Below, in pieces: positions 26,003-34,798 of a stretch of DNA of 64,000 nt (position 1 is its first letter; every line of letters starts with the position of its first letter). The stretch comes from G965222535 sp965222535 (GTDB lineage Bacteria; Pseudomonadota; Gammaproteobacteria; HK1): assembly GCA_965222535.1 (NCBI GenBank), contig OZ244957.1, forward strand, positions 372,001-436,000, given 5' to 3'. The translations under genes were made by a program, and so were the position numbers. Below the pieces are notes generated by a model that saw only the letters and a list, made by a program, of their open reading frames with translations, was not told the origin of the DNA and searched no databases.

Positions 26003-28900
26003 ATGCCGCAAAAGACCATCGACAAGCTGATCATCAATTCGCCCTACGTGGAACCGGCGCAGCACTGGAAATACCAGCGCGAGACGCGGCTGTTTGACCT
26101 AGCGGCAGGCCGCCGCCCGGCGGGTTATGTGATGGCATCGCCCGATTCCAAAGCATTCGATGACCCTGGGGTATTCGTCGAGATGCCGCTGGTGAACCGG
26201 CTTCGCCCGCGGGTGAAAGCCTGGCGCGAGGCCGGGTATGCGGGCGTTACCAGCATCACCAAGCGTCTGCTGTTGCACTGGAACGATGCCGAGATCTTCG
26301 AGACGCGGCGCTTCTTTTTCTGCCAGTTGGAGGCTATCGAGACGCTGATGTGGTTGGCTGAGGCACCCGCAGCGCAGCGCAGCGGGGTGGATATCCCCAG
26401 TGACGGCGGGGCATTCCGGCGCGCCTGTTGCAAGATGGCAACCGGATCGGGCAAAACCCTAGTGATGGCGATGGTGATTGCCTGGCAGTTGCTGAACAAG
26501 GCGGCTTACCCGAGAGACACGCGCTTCTCGCAGCAGGTGCTGGTGATCGCGCCGGGGCTGACGGTAAGGAAGCGCTTGGCGGTGCTGGAGCCTGAGGCAG
26601 AAGGCAATTACTACGCAGCCTTTGACATCGTGCCGTCGGCCCTGCTGGAGCAGTTGAAGCGAGGCAAGGTGCTGATACACAACTGGCAGGCTCTCAACTG
26701 GGATAGCGAGGAGCAGCTCAAAAAGCGGCGCAGCGTCGATAAGCGCGGTGCCAAGAGCGATGAAACCTATACGCGGGAAGTGCTGGGTAATGCGATGGGC
26801 AACGCACGCAATATCCTGGTGCTCAACGACGAGGCGCACCATGCGTGGCGCGTCACCGCCGAGCCCGGGGGAAAGCCCCGCCGCGGGGAGGTCAAGGACA
26901 GCGCCGAGGAGGCCACGGTGTGGATCGGCGGGCTGGATCGGCTGCACCGTTCACGCGGCATCCTCAACTGCTACGACTTCTCCGCCACGCCGTTCGCGCC
27001 ATCGGCCAAGCAGAGTAGCGAGGAAGCACTTTTCGGCTGGATTGTCAGCGACTTCGGGTTGAACGATGCAATTGAATCGGGCTTGGTGAAAACCCCGCGC
27101 GTGGTGGTGCGCGACGATGCACTGCCGGAGGCTTCGAGCTACAAATCACGGCTATACCACATCTACAACGACGCCGAGGTGAAAGACGACCTGAACCGTC
27201 AGGCACTGCCGCAGGATCCGCTGCCGAGCTTGGTGCTGAACGCTTATTACCTGCTGGGTGTCGATTGGCGTGAAGCGTCGGAGGCATGGCACGCCGCCGG
27301 GCAGCCGACGCCACCGGTGATGATCACCGTCTGCAATCGCACCGAAACCGCGGCGCGGGTGAAGCACGCCTTTGATAAACGTCGCATCCTTATTGAGGAA
27401 CTGTGCCAGCGCGATCGCATCTTGCACATCGACTCGAAGGTGCTGAAGGAGGCCGAAGCGCACGAACAGCCGCACGAACAGCCGTTGGCAGCGGTTGACA
27501 CTGGCAACGCCGCGGCGGAGGCAACCGATGCGGCTGAAGACGCCGGCAACGCCGCGGCGGAGGCAGCCAATGCGGCTGAAGACGCCGGCGCTGCTGCGGT
27601 GCAGCGAGGGTTGACCAAAGCCAAGCAAGCCGAGCGATTGCGACAGATGGTCGATACGGTGGGTAAAGCGGGGCAGCTAGGAGCGACTATCCAGAATGTG
27701 ATCTCGGTGGGCATGCTGAGCGAGGGCTGGGATGCAAAAACCGTTACTCACATCATGGGGTTGCGTGCGTTCAGCAGCCAGTTATTGTGTGAGCAGGTGG
27801 TCGGGCGCGGCCTGCGCCGCACGGCATACGAGGTGGATGCCGAAAGCGGCCTGTTTGATCCCGAGTATGTGAACATCTTCGGCGTGCCGTTCACCTTCTT
27901 GCCACATGAGAGCAGTGAGGACGGGCCTCCGCCGCCGCCTAAACCAAAGACTGAGGTCAGGCCCGATCCAGCAAAGCAGCAGTTTGCCATCCAGTGGCCC
28001 TGCGTGGAGCGCATCGAGCACGTATTGCAGTCGCACTTGTCGCTGGATTGGGGCCGGACGCGCACCCTTGAACTGGATGCGGCGCAAACCATGCAGGTGG
28101 CCGAGTTGGCATCGACCATTGAAGGAAAGCCGGACGTCAGCAACATCAGCCGCATCAAACTGGAGGGGCTGGCGCGGGAGTTTCGTACGCAACGCATCGT
28201 CTTTGAAACGGCGCGTGAGGTGTTCGACCAGTTCCAGCCAAAGTGGCAAGGCAACCGCGAGGTGTTATTGGCGCAGTTGGTGCGGATTGTTGAAACGTTT
28301 ATGGCGTCCGACAAGATCGCCATTTCGCCGCCGGGTTTCTATCAGGACCCCTTGCGCCGGCGATTGATCCTGACGTTGAACATGTCGCGCGTGGTGCTGC
28401 ACGTTTGGGAATCTGTACGATGCCAGAACAAAGAGCACTTGGTGCCGGTGTTTAACACCGACCACCCGCTGCGCTCAACGGCCGGGATGCGCCCGTGGTA
28501 CACCGGCAAGCCCTGCCATCTTTCGCAGCGATCGCACATCAACGTGTGTGTCTATGATAGCACCTGGGAGGCATCGGATGCGTTCTGGCTGGACGCCAGC
28601 GAGCAGGTCGCCGCGTGGGTAAAAAACGATCACCTAGGGTTCGAGGTGCTGTATGTGGATCGCGGCGTGGTGCGCAAATACCGGCCTGATTTCCTCGTCA
28701 GGCTGGTAAGTGGCGAGCTGCTGGTACTGGAAACCAAGGGGCGCGAAAGCGCTCAGTCGAAGGCCAAACGGCGCTGCCTCGATGAATGGGTGGAAGCCGT
28801 GAGCGCGCACGGTGGATTCGGCAAGTGGCGCTCTGCGATAGCAAAAGCGCCGGGCGAGATCCGCGATATTCTGGCCAGCGCCTCCTCCCACAGTAGCTGA
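26003..28900 (+). CDS. res: Type III restriction endonuclease subunit (Res)
   Basis: 965 residues. SF2 helicase with Walker A MATGSGKT near 145-152 and DEAH box LNDEAHHAW near 275, later SF2 motifs (GMLSEGWDAKTVTH, EQVVGRGLRRTAYE), and a C-terminal PD-(D/E)xK nuclease motif PDFL...LLVLETKG around 895-913. It translocates DNA and cuts with Mod at pairs of unmethylated sites. The start ATG is 4 bp after the DUF4411 stop, so res depends on a transcript that now includes the inserted genes. An Ala-rich insertion with a 42-bp tandem duplication (about 27502-27585) interrupts the helicase region. Confidence 0.93.
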   Translation: MPQKTIDKLIINSPYVEPAQHWKYQRETRLFDLAAGRRPAGYVMASPDSKAFDDPGVFVEMPLVNRLRPRVKAWREAGYAGVTSITKRLLLHWNDAEIFETRRFFFCQLEAIETLMWLAEAPAAQRSGVDIPSDGGAFRRACCKMATGSGKTLVMAMVIAWQLLNKAAYPRDTRFSQQVLVIAPGLTVRKRLAVLEPEAEGNYYAAFDIVPSALLEQLKRGKVLIHNWQALNWDSEEQLKKRRSVDKRGAKSDETYTREVLGNAMGNARNILVLNDEAHHAWRVTAEPGGKPRRGEVKDSAEEATVWIGGLDRLHRSRGILNCYDFSATPFAPSAKQSSEEALFGWIVSDFGLNDAIESGLVKTPRVVVRDDALPEASSYKSRLYHIYNDAEVKDDLNRQALPQDPLPSLVLNAYYLLGVDWREASEAWHAAGQPTPPVMITVCNRTETAARVKHAFDKRRILIEELCQRDRILHIDSKVLKEAEAHEQPHEQPLAAVDTGNAAAEATDAAEDAGNAAAEAANAAEDAGAAAVQRGLTKAKQAERLRQMVDTVGKAGQLGATIQNVISVGMLSEGWDAKTVTHIMGLRAFSSQLLCEQVVGRGLRRTAYEVDAESGLFDPEYVNIFGVPFTFLPHESSEDGPPPPPKPKTEVRPDPAKQQFAIQWPCVERIEHVLQSHLSLDWGRTRTLELDAAQTMQVAELASTIEGKPDVSNISRIKLEGLAREFRTQRIVFETAREVFDQFQPKWQGNREVLLAQLVRIVETFMASDKIAISPPGFYQDPLRRRLILTLNMSRVVLHVWESVRCQNKEHLVPVFNTDHPLRSTAGMRPWYTGKPCHLSQRSHINVCVYDSTWEASDAFWLDASEQVAAWVKNDHLGFEVLYVDRGVVRKYRPDFLVRLVSGELLVLETKGRESAQSKAKRRCLDEWVEAVSAHGGFGKWRSAIAKAPGEIRDILASASSHSS

Positions 28901-28981
28901 CAGCAGGGGGGGCGGTATGGCAGGGAAGCTCGAAAAAACCAACATGGGATGGGGCGTGGTGGTTTGGGGCAAAGGGGATGA

Positions 28982-29002
28982 GCCCCTGTACCGTACAGGG
29001 GC
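28982..29002. repeat. Perfect 10-bp inverted repeat after res
   Basis: GCCCCTGTAC and GTACAGGGGC flank a single C. No T-run follows, so it is either a weak terminator stem or a protein-binding palindrome; it is within the 297-bp gap between res and the pentapeptide gene. Confidence 0.5.
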
Positions 29003-29040
29003 CGATTTATACCCCCTCCCCCAAGCACTATAGGCCCCGC

Positions 29041-29085
29041 AGGGCACCTCGGAAAGCTGGCGCAACTGGTTTTTCGAGGTGCCCT
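29041..29085. repeat. Palindromic hairpin repeat (family H)
   Basis: AGGGCACCTCGGAAAGCTGG and CTGGTTTTTCGAGGTGCCCT, one of the best-preserved copies. Confidence 0.85.
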
Positions 29086-29197
29086 AAAACGCTAGGGGAA
29101 TGAACGGTTTTCTTATTATTATCTCATGGGAACCTCATAAACTTTCCTTAGCATCTACGCCTATTTATTATCCGCCCTGAGCGAAACTTTCTATACC

Positions 29198-30691
29198 ATG
29201 GGTACTGAAGCGCTGCAAGAGATCCTGAGGCAACACCAGCGTTGGCTTGCTTCTGATGGTACCGAGGGCAGCCGTGCCGACCTCCGCGGTGCCGACCTCA
29301 GCCGTGCCGACCTCATGAATGCCAAGCTCAGCGGTGCCGACCTCCGCGGTGCCTACCTCAGCGATGTCAACTTCATTGGTGCCGACCTCAGCGGTGCCAA
29401 CCTCAGGGGTACCGTCCTCGTAGATGCCGACCTCAGCGGTGCCGACCTCCTCGGTGCCAACCTCCTCGGTGCCGACCTCAGGGGTGCCGACCTCAATGAT
29501 GCCAATTTTGAGGGTGCCAACCTCCGCAGTGCCGACCTCCACGGTGCCAACCTTGAGGGTACCGACTTTGAGGGTGCCAACCTCCGCAGTGCCGACCTCC
29601 ACGGTGCCAACCTTGAGGGTACCGACTTTGAGGGTGCCGACCTCAGGGATGCCAACCTCAGCGGTACCAACCTCTGCAGTGCTGACCTCAGGAATGCCGA
29701 CCTTGAGGGTGCCAACCTCCGCGGTGCCTACCTCAGCGATGCCGATCTCAAGGGTGCCAACCTCCGCGCTGCCGACCTATCACACGTGCGTTTTCTAACA
29801 CAGCCCCAATTGGCGGTTGCTTTCGGTGACACTGCAACAAAAATTCCAGCGGACCTGATACCCCCCGCGCATTGGTTGAAAACGGAAGCGCAGCCACCGC
29901 GCATCCCCGAGCAGCCGCTGGCACCGGTGCGCACGCGGATTAGTGGTGATCGGGTGGTGCTTTCGGATGCTCAAGCGGAATCACCAACCGCACCGTCGGA
30001 TCTGAAGCTGCACCAGCAGGAGCTCTTGGATGAGGTACAGCACTTAAGCGAGGGTGCCGGCAACCATCCGCAGCTCCGGCGCGTGCTTGGCCGCTATCAG
30101 GAGGCCCTTGGCGCACCGCTGAATGAGCTGCAAGAGATCCGCCTTGGGCTGCGCGGGCTGGGGGTGGAAGAATTGAGCAAGCAGGTAGCCGATCTGTTGC
30201 CCGAAGATAAGGTCGCAGCCTACCACGCCCTTGCCGTATCGCATCAAATTTTTATGCAGCAGTTCCCCAAATGGCAGGAATACATCAGCACCCCGCAAGA
30301 ACCGCTCTCCGCACACCAATCGCAACGGATAGAGGAAGCTACCCCTTCGATCCTGCACGCCGCCCGCGAGGTTCCAGAGAAGATTGATCGGCGGATCCCA
30401 GATAGCATCGAGCAAGATCACAATGCCGCCAACGAATCTGGGAACTCAAAGCAACGCCGAGGCATGCTCGATAGCCTGCGCAACCTACTCGGATCCGTTG
30501 CCCGCTTAGCAACCAAGGCAGGCACAACGATCGCTGCCCGGGTGTTTCTGGGAATGTTTGGGGGGGGCTATGATAGATTGATCGAGGCTTTCCCCACGCT
30601 ATTGGCCTGGGCCAAGGCGGTGAAAGAGTACCTGCAAGCCGCATTTTCAGGCAGCGACAGCGATGATGGGGATGATGATGGGGATTGTTAA
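29198..30691 (+). CDS. Pentapeptide-repeat protein with C-terminal helical/hydrophobic domain
   Basis: 497 residues. Residues 24-195 are about 34 pentapeptides of the A(D/N)LxG type, predicted to form a right-handed quadrilateral beta-helix. The remaining 300 residues are a separate domain: helical segments (LLDEVQHLSEGAGN, GLGVEELSKQVADLLPE), a basic stretch, a hydrophobic part (TTIAARVFLGMFGGG) and an acidic tail (SDDGDDDGDC). Some such proteins target effector domains to membranes or mimic DNA, but the C-terminal domain is not one I recognise. A weak SD precedes the ATG. It closes the defence-type island. Confidence 0.8.
   Translation: MGTEALQEILRQHQRWLASDGTEGSRADLRGADLSRADLMNAKLSGADLRGAYLSDVNFIGADLSGANLRGTVLVDADLSGADLLGANLLGADLRGADLNDANFEGANLRSADLHGANLEGTDFEGANLRSADLHGANLEGTDFEGADLRDANLSGTNLCSADLRNADLEGANLRGAYLSDADLKGANLRAADLSHVRFLTQPQLAVAFGDTATKIPADLIPPAHWLKTEAQPPRIPEQPLAPVRTRISGDRVVLSDAQAESPTAPSDLKLHQQELLDEVQHLSEGAGNHPQLRRVLGRYQEALGAPLNELQEIRLGLRGLGVEELSKQVADLLPEDKVAAYHALAVSHQIFMQQFPKWQEYISTPQEPLSAHQSQRIEEATPSILHAAREVPEKIDRRIPDSIEQDHNAANESGNSKQRRGMLDSLRNLLGSVARLATKAGTTIAARVFLGMFGGGYDRLIEAFPTLLAWAKAVKEYLQAAFSGSDSDDGDDDGDC
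29521..29640 (+). repeat. 60-bp tandem duplication in the pentapeptide array
   Basis: Bases 29521-29580 and 29581-29640 are identical except for the last base, adding 20 residues (four pentapeptides) in frame. A very recent duplication. Confidence 0.95.
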
Positions 30692-30704
30692 TTCGCTATA
30701 GCCT

Positions 30705-31130
30705 CTAAAAATTGATGGTTCCATTTGCGCATCCAAAGCCTGCTGGAGAAGTGGCGCATCCAAGGTGCTTTTGCTGTAACACTTCGCCTTCTCTCCTCAG
30801 CCGCGCAAGAACATAGCGGAGCAGGCTGTTGTAACCTTCAACGCTATACTGTCGATGTCTTTGCGATTAGAAGTGTGCGCTCTGCCGCGGAACAAAATGG
30901 CCATAAGGCTGCCCCTAATCCGTCATGACCGGCCCGGGGGCTCTATCTTGCAAGAGGTACCCTAATCGTCGCAAAGCGGTTGTGTTACGCCTGCCCAATA
31001 CACTGTTGATGAGCTTTTCCCCATGTCGATCAACAGCAATCCAGACCCAGCAGGCGGTTTTTTTGAGCCGCTACAGGGATGTATTGCCTCGATTCCGACA
31101 ATCTCTGGCGGGGTCTCTGAGCGGATCGCC
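30705..31130 (-). pseudogene. IS1-family transposase relic
   Basis: Translating the minus strand gives recognisable IS1 InsB-like pieces: VWIAVDRHGEKLINS (about 31046-31002) and YSVEGYNSLLRYVLARLRRE (about 30850-30780). The order is correct for IS1 transposase, with two in-frame stop codons between the pieces. The catalytic-site region upstream (VGIEAIHPC) is also changed. No terminal inverted repeats were found. It starts just 14 bp after the pentapeptide gene and marks past transposition at the island edge. No intact gene lies in 30692-31414. Confidence 0.75.
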
Positions 31131-31298
31131 TGTATAGTAAATTAACAATGCCTTTCGAAGTACCCTACGGCTGATTTTCTGGATTGGAATTTTGAGGACA
31201 CCCGCTATAAGTGGTATATTATGGCGGCATCGGTGCCATAAATAAGTACCCCCCGTGTCCTTCGGCTATACCGCAACCAGCCCCGTAGATCCTGGGGT

Positions 31299-31337
31299 TC
31301 GCCTCGAAAAACCCGCTTTTCTGGTTTTTCGAGGCGA
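31299..31337. repeat. Palindromic hairpin repeat (family H), perfect 15-bp stem
   Basis: TCGCCTCGAAAAACC (31299-31313) and GGTTTTTCGAGGCGA (31323-31337) are perfectly complementary around a 9-base loop. Compared with other copies, ACC/GGT has become GCC/GGC on both arms. It lies about 80 bp upstream of tRNA-Ser. Confidence 0.9.
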
Positions 31338-31414
31338 TCTGCAACCATTGAGCACAAAACCCTTCTGTCGATGCCAAACACCTACCCCAATTCCTGCTGA
31401 TGTAACCCTCTTGC

Positions 31415-31507
<93 letters not shown>

Positions 31508-31598
31508 TCTTTCTCCTGCGCGAAAAGCCAAGCACGGTCGGTATTTTTAACAGGCCACTGATCGGATCGATGCCTGCATCCATGCCCTCACGATACCC

Positions 31599-32711
31599 GT
31601 GCTGAGTTCCACTGCTGCTGATGAACGGTGGGAGCGCCTCAATGCGTTCGTCGCTGCAGCGATGAACGACCCGCAAATAACGTTGGTGGCAGCCTCTGAA
31701 GACGCCAGTTTCCGCCGTTACTTTCGTTTTTATCAGGAAAAGTGCTCGTATGTGGTGATGGATGCGCCACCTGCGCTGGAGCCTTGCGATGCCTTTGTCG
31801 CTATCGCCAACCAATTGCGCAAGGCCGGGCTCCCGGCACCGCAGATCCATGCCGCTGATCTGCAACATGGGTTTTTACTGCTGGAGGATTTTGGTCCGCG
31901 TTCACTGCTGGACACAATCAACACAATCAACGCAAACACCGCCGTAGCCAGTGATTCGGTAGCAAAAGGGTTGACGGGTGTGTATCAGAGCGCGCTCGAT
32001 TTACTGCTAAGAATGCAGACCAAGGCCCCTGCCACAGGGCTTCCGAATTACGATCAGCGGTTAATTAACGATGAGTTAGCTCTATTCCCCGATTGGTTTA
32101 TGACGCACCATTTGCAGCTTCAGCCGGACGCTGAATTTGATCGGGTGTTTGGTGCTTGCAGCGACGCTCTGGTCGCTGTATTCGCCGAGCAGCCACAACT
32201 GTTTGTGCACCGCGATTACCACTCCCGCAACCTGATGCACGGTGCTGACGGGGCATTAGGGTTGCTGGATTTCCAAGACGCCGCCAAGGGGCCGCTGACC
32301 TACGATTTGGTCAGTCTGTTGCGTGATGTGTATGTTGCTTGGCCGCGCCAATGGGTCGAACAATGGACCAAGCGTTACTGGCTACAGTGGTCGCGCTGCG
32401 AGCAGGCCAAGGGGCGTGCTGCGATCGATTGGGAAACGTACTTGCGCTGGTTCGATCTGACCGGGGTACAGCGCTATCTGAAGGTCGCTGGGATCTTTGC
32501 GCGGCTTTACCATCGCGATGGTAAAGCACAATACCTCAGCCATCTGGAGTACATCGTAGAGAGCTTGCTGGACGTCAGCCGCCGCTATCCGGCGACCGCC
32601 CCATTGGCGCGGCTGTTACAACGCCCGGCACTGCTTGCACGCCTTACTGATGCGAATCGCAAGGCCGGCAGCGACGGTGCCCACAAAGCCCCCCGCCAGC
32701 CGCCGGCTTGA
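31599..32711 (+). CDS. amgK: AmgK-type sugar kinase (aminoglycoside phosphotransferase fold)
   Basis: 370 residues from a GTG start (no in-frame ATG upstream). Kinase fold with the nucleotide-lobe region SFRRYFRF, catalytic loop VHRDYHSRNLM and metal site LLDFQDA. These are the motifs of AmgK, the anomeric N-acetylmuramate/N-acetylglucosamine kinase of peptidoglycan recycling in bacteria that bypass MurQ. AmgK is normally followed by the uridylyltransferase gene murU; here a family A repeat and a convergent gene follow instead. The residual uncertainty is between AmgK and another APH-family kinase. Confidence 0.82.
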   Translation: MLSSTAADERWERLNAFVAAAMNDPQITLVAASEDASFRRYFRFYQEKCSYVVMDAPPALEPCDAFVAIANQLRKAGLPAPQIHAADLQHGFLLLEDFGPRSLLDTINTINANTAVASDSVAKGLTGVYQSALDLLLRMQTKAPATGLPNYDQRLINDELALFPDWFMTHHLQLQPDAEFDRVFGACSDALVAVFAEQPQLFVHRDYHSRNLMHGADGALGLLDFQDAAKGPLTYDLVSLLRDVYVAWPRQWVEQWTKRYWLQWSRCEQAKGRAAIDWETYLRWFDLTGVQRYLKVAGIFARLYHRDGKAQYLSHLEYIVESLLDVSRRYPATAPLARLLQRPALLARLTDANRKAGSDGAHKAPRQPPA

Positions 32712-32784
32712 CAGCACGGCAGATCAGATCGGTTCATCTACAGGGTGTTATATCGGGGAAAGGGGAGCTTATCCATAACGGATG

Positions 32785-32860
32785 GAGGGCTTATGAAATT
32801 GCTCATAGCACCCCTCCTTCAAACCCCCCATCCCATTTCAGGGTTTTCCGAGGCACCCTA
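32785..32860 (+). repeat. Dispersed repeat (family A)
   Basis: GAGGGCTTATGAAATTGCTC, CCTTCAAACCCCCCATCCCA and the tail GGGTTTTCCGAGGCACCC. It lies in the gap 32712-33004 between convergent genes; nothing else is seen there. Confidence 0.7.
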
Positions 32861-33004
32861 CTGATTCTTTGGAGGGCACCGCGAGGGGCCCCTGTTGCAA
32901 CCACGCTTTGGCAAGCCCCCTTTTAGGGCAGCAGGCGCAGCTATGGGGGTGGTTCAAACAACACGCTGATCCCGACCCGTTTTCACAGGCTGACAACACG
33001 CGGC

Positions 33005-33508
33005 TCAGGTACTGTTTTTATCCTTATCCTTATCGGAGTCGCGTTGCCGACCATGAATAGTAACGCTACCGGACGTGGTATCGATATCCATGCCTACCGC
33101 CATCATCCCTGGGGGGAAATCGGATGTTGCGGGTTGTTGTGCGGGGGTGGTCGCTGGCGGCGGCACCGGTTGCGCCGCTGGCGCGGTACTGGCGGCGGCA
33201 GTGGGTTGCGCCGCGGTTTGCTCTGCTTGGCGTAAACGGAATACCGAGCAGTGTTCGGCGTCCGAGCGGCGGCTGAATTCCAGTAAATGGCGCGGGAAAG
33301 CGCTCACTCTGACGGTTTCTGCTGAACGCAACAGCGCGACAATGACAGGTGCTCCTTTGTTGTTGTACAGGTTGCCAATGACCGCATGCCACATTGTAGA
33401 TGAACCGTCACGGTTGCGGCGTTCAATCAGATCGCCAAAACGGATCTCGATGGGCTGAGCGCCGTGCTGTGCATCGGCGGGGAGGTACGACAGGATCGGT
33501 TTTTCCAT
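33005..33508 (-). CDS. Uncharacterised protein, last gene of the creatinase operon
   Basis: 167 residues, not recognised. The ATG at 33508 follows an AAGGA sequence and lies 13 bp after the creatinase stop; longer in-frame extensions overlap creatinase. Residues 1-85 look like a compact beta-rich domain (PIEIRFGDLIERRN, MWHAVIGNLYNNKGAPVIVALLRSAETVRVSAFPRHLLEF). Residues 105-140 are Ala/Pro/Thr-rich linker, and the tail is short and charged (RDSDKDKDKNST). No signal peptide or membrane segment. Position suggests a link to transport or creatine use, nothing firmer. Confidence 0.6.
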   Translation of the reverse strand: MEKPILSYLPADAQHGAQPIEIRFGDLIERRNRDGSSTMWHAVIGNLYNNKGAPVIVALLRSAETVRVSAFPRHLLEFSRRSDAEHCSVFRLRQAEQTAAQPTAAASTAPAAQPVPPPATTPAQQPATSDFPPGMMAVGMDIDTTSGSVTIHGRQRDSDKDKDKNST

Positions 33509-33521
33509 CGCGCTGGTTTCC

Positions 33522-34751
33522 TTAAATTTGAGAATGGGTTGGCAGACAATTGTGATTTGGCCCGTAAGGCGTATGGGTAATGTTCTCCGCACCGTGTTGA
33601 TTGATAATCAGGATATCGTGTTCACGGTAGCCCCCAGCGCCAGGGATGTCAGCGGGGATAGCCAGCATGGGTTCCATTGACAGCACCATCCCGGCCTGCA
33701 AGATGGTGTGGTTATCCTCGCGCAGTTCAAGCCCGGCTTCCCGCCCGTAGTACTGTGACAGGATGCCAAACGAATGACCGTAACCGAAGGAGCGGTATTG
33801 CAGCAAATTGCGCTCGCTGAAATATTCATTGAGCGTGCTACAGATGGCGGAGCAACTGGCACCGGGTTTTATCAACGACAGGCCGAGCTCATGGGCCTCG
33901 ACATTGGCTTGCCAGAAACGCAGGCTGGCGGCGTCTGGCAAGCCCATCCACAGAGTCCTCTCCAAGGCAGTGTAGTAGCCGGAGATCATCGGGAAGGTGT
34001 TCAACGACATGATGTCGCCGACTTCGATCTGGCGGCAAGTGACGGGGTTGTGAGCACCGTCGGTGTTCAATCCAGTTTGCAACCAGACCCACACGTCGCG
34101 CAATTCGCTATCTGGGAATTGTTGCGCAATCGCGAGCTCCATGGCATCCCGCCCAGCCATCGCCACGTCGATTTCGCGTAGGCCTGGTTTAGCGGCGGCG
34201 ATCACCGCTTCCCCACCGATATCGGCGATGTTAGCGCCGCAGCGAATCAGTTCCAATTCAGCAGTGGATTTGATCATCCGCTGCCGCATCGTAGCGAAGG
34301 CGATGTCGACGGTCTTCGGTGCATCCAGAAATTCCGCCAGCTTAGCCGCCTGAGTAAGCGTCAGGTGGTCGCTTTCAATGCCGATAGCATCACGGCGATC
34401 ACAGACAAAGCGCACCGCACGCCAGTAATTATCGCGCTGCCAGTCTGAATAGACGAGGTTCTCGACTGCGGAGCGACGCCACGGCTGCCCGCCGTCGATA
34501 TTGGCAGAAATCACAACCGCTTGAACGTCGGTGACTACCAACGCATAGGGGCGGCCGAACGCACAATAGAGGAAGCCTGAATAATAAGCGATATTGTGGT
34601 GGGAGGTCAGGATAACGCTACTCAGCTCATGGCGTTGCATGATGGCACGCAAGCCGGCAAGGCGTTGCTGGTATTCACCAAGTGCAAAAGGCAACGCCGC
34701 GCGCTCACCGTTATGCCAAGTAAAGAATTCAGGACGCGGGGAAGCCTCCAT
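33522..34751 (-). CDS. Creatinase (creatine amidinohydrolase)
   Basis: 409 residues, pita-bread fold (M24 family without metal). It hydrolyses creatine to sarcosine and urea. The sequence follows pseudomonad creatinases closely from memory: SHHNI(A)YYS, FGRPYALVVTD, SANIDGGQPWRR, NTDGAHNPVT with the catalytic His (H234 here, H232 in Pseudomonas), GYYTALERTLW, FGYGHSFG, YYGREAGLELRED and SMEPM. The near-complete agreement of these segments favours creatinase over a prolidase or ectoine hydrolase. It lies 47 bp downstream of a permease gene in an ABC-transporter operon. No sarcosine oxidase or urease is in the window. Confidence 0.9.
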   Translation of the reverse strand: MEASPRPEFFTWHNGERAALPFALGEYQQRLAGLRAIMQRHELSSVILTSHHNIAYYSGFLYCAFGRPYALVVTDVQAVVISANIDGGQPWRRSAVENLVYSDWQRDNYWRAVRFVCDRRDAIGIESDHLTLTQAAKLAEFLDAPKTVDIAFATMRQRMIKSTAELELIRCGANIADIGGEAVIAAAKPGLREIDVAMAGRDAMELAIAQQFPDSELRDVWVWLQTGLNTDGAHNPVTCRQIEVGDIMSLNTFPMISGYYTALERTLWMGLPDAASLRFWQANVEAHELGLSLIKPGASCSAICSTLNEYFSERNLLQYRSFGYGHSFGILSQYYGREAGLELREDNHTILQAGMVLSMEPMLAIPADIPGAGGYREHDILIINQHGAENITHTPYGPNHNCLPTHSQI

Positions 34752-34798
34752 GGATGAATCACTGGATGCTGGGATTTTAATGGTAATACGATGCGCTT

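Noticed and set aside
29168..29798. Long open frames antisense to, and out of frame with, the pentapeptide gene
   Set aside because: They read as runs of near-identical five-residue units forced by the 15-bp periodicity of the real coding frame; no SD or independent domain.
33509..33592. N-terminal extension of the 167-residue protein
   Set aside because: It overlaps the end of creatinase in another frame; the ATG at 33508 has its own SD.
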